Part shown: one piece after another, positions 11,101-21,414 of the stretch | Layout: every line of letters begins with the position of its first letter | Numbering within the stretch: the first letter of the stretch is position 1 | NCBI RefSeq assembly: GCF_004193775.1 | Contig: NC_041011.1 | Location: 10,877,656 to 10,941,655, forward strand | Source of the DNA: Glycine soja | Lineage: Eukaryota; Streptophyta; Magnoliopsida; Fabales; Fabaceae | Direction of reading: 5' to 3' | DNA length: 64,000 bases | The notes under the pieces: model-generated | The model's database searches: none | The model's input: the letters and a program-made list of their open reading frames with translations, nothing else | Told to the model about the DNA's origin: nothing | Translations under genes and position numbers: made by a program

Positions 11101-11326
11101 TGCCATAAACATATCTAAAAATCCAGTTCTTCACTCTAGAACCAAGCATATAGAAATTAGACATCATTTTATTAGAGATCATGTTCTAAAAGGTGATGTT
11201 GTTTTAGAGTTTGTAGATACTAAAAATCAACCTGCAGACATCTTTACAAAACCACTAAGTAAAGATACCTTCTATAACATTAGAAGAAAATTAGGACTAA
11301 TAGATGTCAGTGATTTATCAAAATAA
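8123..11326 (+). pseudogene. SIRE-like Copia polyprotein (gag remnant, protease, integrase, RT, RNase H)
   Basis: The frame starts at ATG 8123 and fuses about 20 codons of gag to protease, so most of gag is deleted. Protease WYIDSGCS is followed by TAG (8285-8287) where Arg is expected. Integrase: the zinc-finger region has CDAC but the second His of HxxxxH is replaced by Asp (WHKRIADIN); TAA (8834-8836) interrupts; catalytic Asp occurs in MDLFGP and SDHGG and Glu in [12 protein letters not shown] 2-bp insertion near 9047-9060 shifts frame, so integrase continues in another frame from 9076. [33 protein letters not shown] and active-site YVDDI near 10372. A further frameshift after KRIIR (about 10794) and TAA at 10991-10993 break RNase H, which otherwise reads to TKPLSKDTFYN and stops at 11324. 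The element cannot make a working polyprotein. Confidence 0.95.
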
Positions 11327-11739
11327 ATCTCTATATTACTATGGTTTTTGAACAATTTACTATTTCCCTATTTGCATGGTATGTTTGAACAAGTATGTTA
11401 TTTGACTATGTGGATTTCATAGTTAATCTATTCATGGTTGTTTGCTTCATGGTTTTTATGGTTCTTGCTTCTTGCTTCATGATTTGGTTGTTAGTTTCTC
11501 AATGAATGTTGTATGGATGTTTAGTTATTTCAAATTTGTTACGCACTTTGGCTTTTTGTTGATGCCAAAGGGGGAGAGAAATGGGATTAAATCAAGAACT
11601 CACATGAGTAATCAATTTAATTTTAAGATAAGCATAAATTCAAAAACAAAGGGGGAGAATTTATGAGAGTAATCGACTAGGAAAAAGTGTGTGTGTGTCT
11701 CTTGATTTCAGAAGTTGTCATCATCAAAAAGGGGGAGAT
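11327..11739 (+). promoter_or_regulatory. 3' untranslated region with three polypurine tracts
   Basis: No envelope-like reading frame is visible. AAAGGGGGAGA occurs at about 11568, 11649 and 11729. The last (AAAAAGGGGGAGAT) abuts the 3' LTR and is the functional-position polypurine tract. Repeated polypurine tracts upstream of the LTR are a known trait of Sireviruses. Confidence 0.65.
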
Positions 11740-12854
11740 TGTAGAAGCAAAGCTTCATGGTGAATCAAAGATGATTCAAAGGTGTTTTGATGATAACAAT
11801 GATGATAACAAAAGATGATGACAAAGGTGATGACAAAAAGCTCAAAGATCAATCAAAGAACAACTCAAGTGAATCAAAGATCAATCAAGAACAATTCAAG
11901 AGTTCAAGATAAGAATCAAGAAGAATTCAAGACTCAAGAAGAAAGTCTAGAGACAAGAATCAAGATTCAAGGTTCAAAGATCTCAAGAATCAAGATCAAG
12001 ATTCAAGACTCAAGATTCAAGAATAAAGAGAAGATTCAATCAAGACAAGTATTAAAAAGTTTTTCAAAACTTTGAATAGCACATGAGTTTTTGACAAAAC
12101 CTTTTACCAAAGAGTTTTTACTCTCTGGTAATCGATTACCAGATTGTTGTAATCGATTACCAGTAGCAAAAATTGTTTTGAAAAAGTTTTCAAATTGAAT
12201 TTACAACGTTCCAATTATTTTCAAAAAGTTGTAATCGATTACAATGTTTTGGTAATCGATTACCAGTGCCTTTGAACGTTGAAATTCAAATTCAAATGTG
12301 AAGAGTCAAATCCTTTCACACAAAAGCTTTGTGTAATCGATTACACTAATTTGGTAATCGATTATCAGTGTTTGTTTCTGAATAAATCAAAAGATGTAAC
12401 TCTTCAAAGAGAGGGTACATCTACTTGGGTTTGATTGAGATCAAGAGAGGGTGCATCTCTTGTGCACCAGTTCTAGTGAAAGGTACATCCACTAGGGTTT
12501 CAAAGAGAACAAGGGAGGGTACATCCCTTGTGGATCTTTGCTTGTAAAAGGATTTTTACAAGGTTGAAAGAAATCTCAAGGACCGCAGGTCGCTTGGGGA
12601 CTGGATGTAGGCACGGGTTGTTGCCGAACCAGTATAAAAACTCTTGTGTGTTTGTCTTCTTCTTCCCTACTCTTTTACTTTCCACTGTACATTTAATTTC
12701 CTCTTTTACTTTCTGTTAAGTTTCTCTTCTACTCCTTATTCTCTTAACAACATAAGTAAAAGCCTTAGAAGAGTAAATTTTTAATTAGTAAAGGTTTAGG
12801 AATAATTAATTCAACCCCCCCTTCTTAATTATTCTGAGGCCACTCGATCCAACA
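11740..12854 (+). repeat. 3' LTR of the SIRE-like element (1115 bp, internally deleted)
   Basis: Matches the 5' LTR from its start to about 12408 and again from there to the end at 12854. The sequence equivalent to 7051-7625, including the probable TATA box, is missing. The deletion joins CTCTTCAAA to GAGAGGGTACATC. Confidence 0.95.
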
Positions 12855-13910
12855 CTTTGCAGCTTCTTTTCCCTTAAGCTCCTTAGATAGCTTGTTCAAG
12901 GTCCATTCATCTGAAGTAAACATCTTTCTAATATTGGCTTTCTCTTTGTGGAGCCTTTCTAAGATTAGATAAGAAGTGGCAAATCTAGTAATAGCATGTC
13001 TCACCAATTCCCTCTTGTTTGTAAAATTTCTCAACAAACTTAAGGTACTAGAATACGCATAGATAAACCCAACTAGATTAATTGTCCTTCTAATTGTCTT
13101 CCTTATCAAGGGAAGCTTCCCAATATCTTCAAGCATCAAATCAATACAATGAGCTGCACAAGGAGTCCAATAAATATGTTTCCTTTTCTCCTCCAACAAC
13201 TTACCCGCTAAAACATAGTTGCTCCCATTATCGGTTACAACTTGAACAACATTCTCTTCTCCAACTTCCTCCACAGTGGCATCAAGCAACTCAAAAATAT
13301 TTTAACCCGTCCTTACAAAATCAGAGCCATCAACAGACTTCAAAAACATGGTACCAACTTGAGATTTAATCAAAAAATTAATGATGCATCTTTGTTTCCG
13401 ATCAGTCCATGCATCGGACATAATAGTATAACCATACTTGACCCATTGCTCCCTGTGGCCTTTTATCAAATTTTCAGTATATTCAACTTCCTTCCTCAAG
13501 AGTGGAACTCTGATGTCATGATAGCAAGGAATGGGCAAATGTGGCTTATCTTGACCAATGGCTGCAACCATATTCTCAAAGCTTTTCAATTTAATGAGGT
13601 TGAATGACAAACCGCTTGGTACCAAAAGCGAGAAATATGTTGATGCACCTTCAATACTTTAGTCTTATCCATTGACTCTCTTATGTTCATTTGCCTCAAC
13701 ATCTCCATTTTTCTCCGATTGATTGTATTTTCTGGATTCTTATAAAATTTGTCCATTGGTCCTTTTTTAGTCCCACACTTTGTCTTTGCACTTGCAGTAG
13801 CATTACAAGAGTCTGCAAACTCATAATCTTCACTTCCATCACATCCAATTGGTTCACCAAATTCAAAATCTCATATATTTGCCATATTACCACTGCCAGA
13901 AGTACTGTAA
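12855..13910 (-). pseudogene. hAT transposase, middle piece (DUF659 region)
   Basis: Minus-strand reading from the CACTA target site (13910) gives an acidic linker, then KGPMDKFYKNPENTINRRK, KSFENMVAAIGQDKPHLPIP, GYTIMSDAWTDRKQRCIINF (start of DUF659), ENVVQVVTDNGSNYVLAGKL and KRKHIYWTPCAAHCIDLML. The Asp residues of SDAWTD and VTDN are typical DUF659/hAT catalytic-core positions. Lesions: TGA at 13871-13873, a frameshift near 13600-13625, and TAA at 13302-13304. The piece ends at KGKEAAK where the Copia element inserted. Confidence 0.92.
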
Positions 13911-13939
13911 CACTACTATAAAAAGGCTTTCTACATCGC

Positions 13940-14310
13940 CCTATAAACATCGGTTATTGCTAAAACCGATGTTAACGAAAGCGCGGTGGCATTTTCGTAA
14001 TTAAATGGAGTTACTTAACATTGGTTTTAGCAAAACCGATGTTAACTACTTGATGTTAACATCGGTTATTTAAAAAACCGATGTTAACATGATGTTAAGA
14101 TGAATATGGTAACATCGGTTTCGGCAAAACTGATGTTAACTTCATAGAGTTAACATCGGTTTTGAGAAAGCCGATGTTAAGGAGTTGATTTTAACATCGG
14201 TTTGTTAAAAAACCGATGTAATGTATTTGATGTTAACATCGGTTTTGTAAAAACCGATGTTAACTATATTCAGTTAACATCGGTTATCCATAAAAAAACC
14301 GATGTTGTTA
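13940..14310. repeat. Left subterminal hairpin cluster of the CACTA element
   Basis: Eight inverted pairs of AACATCGGTT and AACCGATGTT, each separated by a 3-12 nt spacer, follow one another here. Each pair can fold into a short hairpin. In En/Spm-type elements subterminal motif arrays are the binding sites of the TnpA-like protein; that role is inferred. Confidence 0.9.
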
Positions 14311-15300
14311 TGTTTATTAGTTAAAAATTGGGATTTCACAAGCCGCGCGCGCTCGAAAACCTTGCCCTCCCTCTTCTCTTTGTCATCCTCCTGCCTAAAA
14401 TCGCTCTTCTCTTTCTCCTCCCGCCTGAAAACTGCCGGAAACCACTCCCTCGACACCCACATTGTCCTCGCTCGAACCCACATAACCCCCTACACTGCCG
14501 GAAAACCCACATTGTCCTCGCTTGAACCCACAGAACCCCCTACACTACCGGAAAACCCACATTGTCCTCGCTCGAACCCACAGAACCCCCTACACTGTTC
14601 TTGGAAGTCTGGCTCAAAGAAAACCCAACATACACTGTTGCTACTAGGGTGCTGAAACAGTCGTGGGTGCTCAAAGTTCAAAGCTTTCTCCGCGAGGTAC
14701 GTAGGTCAACTTCGTGTATGCTAAGTTTCCATGGGTGTTCATGTTTTATTGATGATAATAATAATAATAATAATACGTCTTCAGTTGCAATATTACTGAT
14801 TGAGGTACGAGGAAAGCTTAAAGTTTCGTGCCATTTTTTTAGATCTCACTGCCATTGTCACTGTTTGGGTTCGAGGTAAGCTTGGTCTCTTTTTCATTTG
14901 TAGTTTACTTAGGAAACATGTTGAAGTTTGTCTCTGTTAAATCTATAGACATTTTGGAGCACCAGTAGAGATTACTAGTGATAAGGATCCTATTATTGTG
15001 TGTAATTTAGCTCACTATCTCATTATTTTGCATTAAACGGGTTCATAACAAGTTACTGACACTTCTTGCAATTATTTTGGAGTTTGGGGCACTTGTTTGG
15101 TATGTCACAAATATTCCAAATGCCTTCCATATAAATTTGTTTGATATATAACTTATACTGTGGTGTCTGCACGCATTAAGTTACCATAGCATAAAAATGA
15201 TGTGGCATAAGCATGAGTAAGCTTATTTTAGGGAAATTTGTAACATAGATTCAATTATATGTAGGACTAGGGTCAGATATAGTCATAAACAAATTGTCTT
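14311..15300 (+). repeat. CACTA internal 5' region with a 50-bp minisatellite
   Basis: At 14454-14603 a 50-bp unit containing CATTGTCCTCGCTCGAACCC occurs three times (starts near 14461, 14511, 14561). Open frames crossing it are short and Pro-rich and match nothing I recognise. A TAA-type microsatellite lies at about 14755-14775. GAGGTACGTAGG (14693) and CGAGGTAAGC (14871) look like splice donors, so this could be the untranslated leader of the element's transcript, but that is inference. Confidence 0.6.
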
Positions 15301-15304
15301 TTGG

Positions 15305-15655
15305 TTCTTTGGTAGTAGATCACTGCTTTTGGAATGTGTTTGGTTTCTTTGCTTATGCAAGCATTTCAACCACTTCCCTCATGGTTGGTCTCTCCACACT
15401 TTGTTCCTGAACACATAGCATGGCCACAAAGTATACCTGCTTTGCTTCATCTAAGGGAATGTGACATAGCCTCTCATCAAGAATCTTCACCACCTTGTCA
15501 TTGCTCCAATTTGTTTGCAACTTGGTACATTGAACAATGTCTATACCTTCTTCCCCAAAATTCCCCACTGGCCTTCTCCCTGTTAGTAGTTCTAGCAGCA
15601 CCACTCCAAAGCTATAGACATGACTTCTCCCTGTAAGCTGATAAAACAATAACAA
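15305..15655 (-). pseudogene. Captured fragment of a BAM-type LRR receptor kinase (C-terminal kinase end)
   Basis: The minus-strand frame reads SHVYSFGVVLLELLTGRRPV, then a stretch ending in YFVAMLCVQEQ, and VERPTMREVVEMLA. These are subdomains IX-XI of a plant LRR receptor-like kinase; the spacing and GEEGIDIVQ wording resemble the BAM/CLAVATA1 group, plasma-membrane receptors for CLE peptides. After EMLA a TAA replaces an expected Gln codon, and the usual tail AKKPNTFQKQ follows before the next stop. At the upstream end TTACAG|GGAGAAG looks like a retained splice acceptor, so genomic DNA with an intron edge was probably captured. LRR, membrane and most of the kinase domain are missing. Confidence 0.85.
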
Positions 15656-15857
15656 AATTCAAATTAAAAACTTAATCCATAATCTAATTAAAAATTTTAA
15701 AGTTACAAAATGATGCTACTTATATTGTTTATGCCTTCAAATAAGCCAGTCTTATAAAGAATAGAAGTAAAGCAGCTTAGTTGTATTCAGAACCCAAATA
15801 ATAAGATGTTATTAGCTTCTCATTCTCCCTTATAGAACATAACATAGAAAGAGAAGT

Positions 15858-16010
15858 TTAATGCCGTGAAAATGATGGATCAGCTAGGATCTCTGCAGCA
15901 ACTTCTATTAGAATCTCCTCCCATCCAACCGGAATTGGTTGTTCTTCTAAAAAAGGATAGCTGCCCATCATAGTGCCCCATTTAGTCTCTATAGAGAATT
16001 TTCTAGAAAT
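15858..16010 (-). pseudogene. Possible captured exon, unknown protein
   Basis: A minus-strand frame of about 50 codons ends at TAA (15858-15860) and contains [20 protein letters not shown] and [18 protein letters not shown]. The composition looks protein-like and it lies on the same strand as the kinase fragment, but I do not recognise the family. It may be a second captured host exon or chance. Confidence 0.25.
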
Positions 16011-16054
16011 GTTAAAATAAATATGTTGTTAGTCAGAAGTTTACTTGTGTGCAT

Positions 16055-16192
16055 TGCATGCTTCAATAGTCTGCAAAATCCTCCTTTGAGGAATAGGTCT
16101 GTTGAAAGTCATCAATAGCCTATATTCTGACTTAGTGGAATAGAAACCACTAGGATCAGCTTTGCAAACCATGGTGTCCTGCATCTGGTGCT
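16055..16192 (-). pseudogene. LINE polyprotein fragment
   Basis: Minus-strand frame reads DTMVCKADPSGFYSTKSEYR, matching the WKxDxSGxYSxKSAYxLL stretch found between the reverse transcriptase and the zinc-binding domain of plant L1-type elements. It lies beyond the poly(A) end of the neighbouring LINE, so it is a separate relic. A 20-bp motif (GAAAGCTACTGCTAGATCAT) is repeated just upstream at about 16218-16275. Confidence 0.5.
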
Positions 16193-16414
16193 GAATAGTA
16201 ATTGCAGTAATGTCATCCATGAAAGCTACTGCTAGATCATGAAAGCTACTGCTAGATCATCCGTGAAAGCTACTGTCTTTGGCGTGTGTGGGGTGTGAGT
16301 GTATCATATGAGTTGTCTTTGAGCTATTTTTGTTTCCATCAGTATTTCCTTCTCGCTGGCCTTGAGAGCTTCAATCGATGCCTCAGCTGCTGCTACTTTT
16401 TTATCATCAATTTC

Positions 16415-17066
16415 TTTTTTTTTTATCAGCAAAGATAATATATTATATATTGAAAGAAGTACCAGAGGTACTTAAAATACAAAAGAAGTCCATATAGATG
16501 GTTCCACAACCAGACATTGATATTCTGAGGGGGAACCAAGCTATGGATACATAATGCATATGAATTTACAAGTATAGAGCTCATAACTATGCAATCCCCT
16601 GCTGATACATAAAACTTTGTGGTAAATTACTTGACCAGTGATTAAAATGCACTGTAAAATCCTTTTCAAAATTCCTAAGCCAAGACCATAGGAGGAATAT
16701 TGCTTCTTCAAACAGTTTATTAGCATCGAAATTTGCATTAGAGAAGACTACATTGTTTCTAAGTTCCCAAATGGACCAAGTTAAAGCTAGCCACCAGCAT
16801 TGCCATCTATTATTTCTTACACCAGCAGCTTGAACACCCAAATATTGAAGGAAGTGCTGCTTTGGGCTTAATGGAAAAGCACCCTTAGTTTGCATCCATG
16901 ACATGGTTTCCCACCATATGGGTTGTACTTTGCTGCAGTGAAAGAAAAGATGGGATGCATCCTCTTGTTGGGTTCTGCAGAGAGGACATAGTGTATTTGT
17001 GAGCTGTATCTGTCTTCTCTAATGTCAATTGTCCTCTTGCACCAATACTCAGAGCAAAAGTAGCCA
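16415..17066 (-). mobile_element. 5'-truncated LINE, 3' end with poly(A)
   Basis: Minus-strand reading from about 17066 contains a zinc-binding block (LCPLCRTQQEDASHLFFHC) followed by IWWETMSWMQTKGAFPLSP, and a C-terminal block WWLALTWSIWELRNNVVF. These are typical of the end of plant L1-type ORF2. After the stop come GTACCTCTGGTAC, also present in the LINE at 21415, and an A tract corresponding to T's at 16415-16425. One frameshift separates the two protein blocks. No flanking target duplication was identified. Confidence 0.85.
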
Positions 17067-18249
17067 CTAGATGTGTTTATAAAGAAATGAAGCTAACAAG
17101 AGATTTAAAAAAAAAAAAGGAAAAACACATCCAAATCCACCAATCCAAAAGAAAGAACCTTTCACTACAAGGGATTCATGTTTGATTTTATTGGTGCAAC
17201 CAACGGTATCCTCCCCGAAGCACGAGGAGGCAATCCTATTTGAGCCAAACAGTATAGGACTACTATGAACAGTAAAAATCTCCTTGAGGTGTATCTAGAA
17301 CTCGAATGTGAGACCACTTTTTGAATAAACCCAGGATACCCCTACCCGAAATTCAAAGACTACGAAATCAAGATCACTGGTTAATATAAAAGCGCTTTAT
17401 TTTTATGTATTAATAAATGAGACTGTATCACAGGATCATAATAAATTTGCAAGTGTACATAAACCTCAGCTGTTGAGAACAAACAGATCAATGAGAAATT
17501 AAAAACAAAAGGAATCCAAATCGAATCTAAGGTTTCAGAAAACAGGAACACACGTTTTTAGCATTGTCCTTTGGTTCTGAAGAGAGGCCAAACAATTTTA
17601 AGACAACCAACTAACTTGACAAGGAGTGCATACAATACAGGAAAACAAGAATCCTATGTGTAGCCATATAAACCATGAGACAAATAATAAGAATGTGTAA
17701 ACAAATCGGATTCAAAATACCAATTGGTAGATCTGTAGCAAGTAAAAAACAAGAATTGGAATAATAAGAGAACTAAAATTGGATTATGAATTATGAAAAG
17801 AAAGAGGAACTTACAAGAATAATAATGAGATTGAAAGGAAAAAAGAAATAAGAGAAGGGTAGTTTGTATAGGCAATATAGAGTTCCTGGGAAGAAGAAGA
17901 TAGGAGTTGTTGATGGCGCTGTAAGAAGTAAAGTGTTATTTATAGGATTTATAAGGTACTAAAATGGTCGGAGACAAGATATTAGGATAACACTGACACA
18001 ATCTCACCACGTCAGGACTTGTTTTGTTGACAAAGTAAACAGCAGAGTTTGCAATTGGACTTTCTTAACATAATGACAGTATTACACCTCTGCTAAGATA
18101 AATTTTCTTATTATAGGTTATGAATCGTGATTTGTTTGAATTAGTCCATTAGTCTATTTAAAGATTGAAAAACAAATGATCTCATCAACTCAGTTTAACC
18201 TGTTAAATATGAATTGTAAGTATATCATATATTATATTAGCAAATAATT
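17067..18249 (-). promoter_or_regulatory. Non-coding CACTA interior with a promoter-like segment
   Basis: On the minus strand, CCTATAAATAACAC (about 17936-17949) is followed by a CT-rich stretch and then TTCTTGTAAGTTCC near 17810-17820. This is the pattern of a TATA box, 5' untranslated exon and splice donor. TTGCTACAGATC near 17735 could be the acceptor. No coding sequence was recognised downstream. It could be a captured host promoter. The rest shows no recognisable gene. Confidence 0.35.
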
Positions 18250-20376
18250 TGATCTGGTCACCGCTTCCCTTTTGAACAAGCATGGCCTTCAACACAATTA
18301 CATTATCCCATGAGACTTCACCCACAAACACTGTATCATCTGCATATTGCAGAATGTTTATAGGCTCTTTCTACTTCCCAACTAAGTAGCTTTTGTACAG
18401 ATCTTTGGTTGTTGCTACCATCATCATACCAGTCAAACCTTCTGCCACAATATTAAAAAGCATAGGGGCTAAAGGGTCCCCTCGTCTCAATCCTCTAGTG
18501 GGGGCAAATTCCTTTGTAGGGCTACCATTTATTAAGATTGATACAGTGGCTGATTGCAGACAAGCATTGATCCATTTTCTCCATTTAAAACAGAAACCCA
18601 TCCTATCCAGCATATACTCCAGAAATGACCATGAAACAGAATCATAAGCCTTTTCAAAGTCCACCTTGAACACCAGTGTTGGCTTCTTACACCTTTTAGC
18701 TTCCTCTACTACCTCATTGAGAATCATAGTTCCATGAAGGATGTGTCTATCCTTTATGAAAGCTGATTGTCTTTCATCAATAAGGCCAGGCATCACTTTC
18801 CTTAGTCTGTTTCCCAATAATTTGGCTATTATTTTATACATACAGCCAATGAGGGAGATGGGTCTATAGTCATTAAATGACTGGGGATGGTTTGTTTTAG
18901 GAATTACGGCCAAAAAGGATGCATTGCTGCCCTTAGGAAAGCTTCCATTAACATGAAATTCATCCACAAATCTCCTGAACTCTGGTTTTAGGAACCCCCA
19001 AAACTCCTTTATAAAATTAAAATTGAATCCATCCGGCCCAGGACATTTATCCCCTCCACAACTCCACACAGCTTCCTTAAGTTCATGATCTGTAAAAGGG
19101 GCAATCATCTCCTCCCTTTGAGTGTGAGTGATCATTTTGAATTGAACCCCATCCAAGGTAGGTCTGGTTAGCTTTTCCTCAGTGAATCTACTAGCAAAAA
19201 ATTTAACAGCTTCATCCTTAATCAATTTAGGTTGTTGAACCCATACATCATCAATGAAGATGCCTTGAATTGCATTATAATGTCTTCTAAAATTTATAGT
19301 TTTGTGGAAGAAGGCTGTATTACTGTCACCTTCCTTGAGCCATTTAATCCTTGATTTCTGCCTCAAGAGTGATTCATATGCAAATGAGACCTCCCACAGT
19401 TCCTGCTGAATGGACTTCATAGACTTAACTTCATCCTCCAACAGAGTTCTATCCGGGACAATTAATTCAATTTCATGCAGCTTCTGCTTCAGTTGCTGAA
19501 TTTTGTTGTTATTGACATCCCCATTCTCTATACTCCATTGTTTTAAGCTGGATTTTAGGTTCCTCAATTTGTTTTTAAGCACAATACTCCCCATCCAAGT
19601 TGTTGGTCACCACACCACACTTCTTTAACCAGTCTTTGATACTCTTTATTTTTAAGCCAACAGTCCATCACCCTAAATGGCTTAGGGCCCCAATCCACCA
19701 GATCTGTTTTCAAAATAATTGGACAGTGATCAGAATAATCCCTATGTAGTACTTGTTGTGAAGAATCAGGCCATTTAAGTAGCCACTCTTCTGAAACCAA
19801 GCATCTATCGAGCCTACTCCTCACAGATCCATTTGGCCTACACCAAGTAAATCTGCTACCAAAGCTTTTAATTTCTTGAATTTCCATGTCTGATATCCTA
19901 TCATTGAAACCAGAACTATCATATGTGCCCACACTCCTTTGAGATGAGCCTGTTCTTTCATCCTGGCTTCTAATGCTATTGAAATCCCTAAGGAAGCACC
20001 ATAAATCCTCATGATTAGAAGCTTTTAACTGCCTCAGTTCTTCCCACAAATCTCTCTTCCCAGCAAGATCACATGGAGCATATACATTGACAATGAACAG
20101 CTTCAAATTGTCCTTAATCCATGTCCCTACAAGCATTAAAAAATTTCTGCCTTTCACCCTCCTGTCCACCTCGAAATCTGAATTGTTCCACATGCAAAGT
20201 AAGCCTCTAGCTGTCTGTACTGATGGAACACTGTCCCAAGAGACATTAGAATCTCCCCATATGTTTTGGCAAATGAGCTTGGTGAAATTCTCCTTCTTTG
20301 TTTCCTGTAGGCATACAAGATCCACTTTATACTTTAAATTAAGCTTTCTAATAGCAGCCCACTTAATGCACTTCAT
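18250..20376 (-). mobile_element. L1-type LINE ORF2: endonuclease and reverse transcriptase, 3' truncated
   Basis: Minus-strand ORF 20376-19564 is an APE-type endonuclease: VDLVCLQETK (metal-binding Glu), FIVNVYAPCD, FTWCRPNGSVRSRLDRCLVS and RDYSDHCPIIL (catalytic SDH). A one-base frameshift near 19590 leads into the RT frame (19594-18371): AIQGIFIDDVW, LKEAVWSCGGDKCPGPDGFN, YRPISLIGCMYKIIAKLLGN, FKVDFEKAYDSVSW and LRRGDPLAPMLF. A TAG at 18371-18373 is followed by QYADDTVF, the catalytic YADD box. Similarity stops near 18250, before the C-terminal region. The first residues of the endonuclease are also missing. Confidence 0.95.
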
Positions 20377-20603
20377 CTTATAACAATTAAAGGGTCTGAC
20401 AGTTTGCTAATACAACAAATTCAACAACCCATCTAATTTCCTTAAACAAAAAATAACTAAAAGAAGAAAAAAAGTTAAGCATGCATAATCCAGCAGCGCA
20501 ACAAAGTTTTGAAAAAGAACTAGAAAAATTAGGTAATTAGATTTTTTTTGCTACACCTCATAGATAATTAGATACTATGATTCAGTATAGTGATTAGATA
20601 AAC

Positions 20604-20664
<61 letters not shown>

Positions 20665-21414
20665 TTATTAGACTTGAATAAGAAATACTAGTCTTAAAAA
20701 AATCAGAAGTCCCAATTTAAGTAACTAGGTTTATAGAATGTTTAGTAGTCACATTACTGAATTGTAATTTTTTTTATAAAAAAAGTAGTGTGCAGTTTAT
20801 TTATTTTTTAAGTAATAAAAGGCCATAATAATAAGCAAAAGTAGCAGCTACCAAGGTTGAAAGCAAAACTTACCTATGTGAAGAGAACGCTAAAACTAGA
20901 TAGAGGGAAGGAAATGGATGCAGGACAGAATCAAATATATTATTTATAATGTCATTTAGCCTTTTTTTTATTTAATTTGCCAAACACTAAATTATGCTGC
21001 CATACTATTTTCAGATTCCATTAGGAGCGATTTTAGCCATTGTTGATCCTGTGCTCATTGCTGTTTCGAAATTCAAAGTGGTCCTGCGGTCATTGCTAGA
21101 AAGTCAATTGTGCTGAAGCCTCGAACTCAGGTATTTATATCTTTGATTCGAAAACTAATTTGAAATTGTTGTTGTATGCATTACTAGTATATTTGTAACT
21201 TATGCTATGCCTCTCTACATGACCTTTCTTTCATTGGACTGATATCTTTGAGGTATTTACTGTGATTTTAACTCTCAGAAGTTGTTAATTGTTAGTGTTG
21301 AATGTTTTTGTATTTTTATCTACTGCCCTTCTCTATATATATGTTGTGAATGCCACTGCCCTTCTCTCTCTCTTGTATTCTCTCTATATATGTTTTTTTA
21401 TTGAACTGCAAAAT
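20377..21414. repeat. AT-rich CACTA interior with (AT)n microsatellite
   Basis: An uninterrupted AT dinucleotide run occupies about 20608-20661. Near 21003-21130 CAG|ATTCCATTAGG ... CTCAG|GTATTT has the look of an exon with acceptor and donor on the plus strand, but the ~110-nt content is not recognised. Nothing else supported. Confidence 0.6.

Larger units (their letters stand above)
6383..12854 (+). mobile_element. Sirevirus-lineage (SIRE-like) Copia LTR retrotransposon, defective
   Basis: Complete boundaries are visible: 5' LTR 6383-8072, 3' LTR 11740-12854, both TGTAGAAGC...ATCCAACA, flanked by the 5-bp target duplication CTTTG (6378-6382 and 12855-12859). A tRNA-Met-type primer site follows the 5' LTR and purine tracts precede the 3' LTR. 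Internal order protease-integrase-RT-RNase H is that of Copia, and the RT/integrase wording is SIRE-like. Gag is almost wholly deleted and no envelope-like ORF is seen. The element inserted into the hAT transposase coding sequence, so it is younger than the hAT copy. By eye the LTRs differ at roughly 20 positions over about 1.1 kb of shared sequence. Confidence 0.95.

Noticed and set aside
14328..14879. Pro/Leu-rich frames with a signal-peptide-like start at the CACTA left end
   Set aside because: They are built largely from the 50-bp minisatellite, several overlap in different frames, and nothing matches a known family.
17170..17350. A tRNA-derived SINE suggested by a CATTCGAGTTC B-box-like motif
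   Set aside because: No convincing A box, no poly(T/A) tail or target duplication around it.
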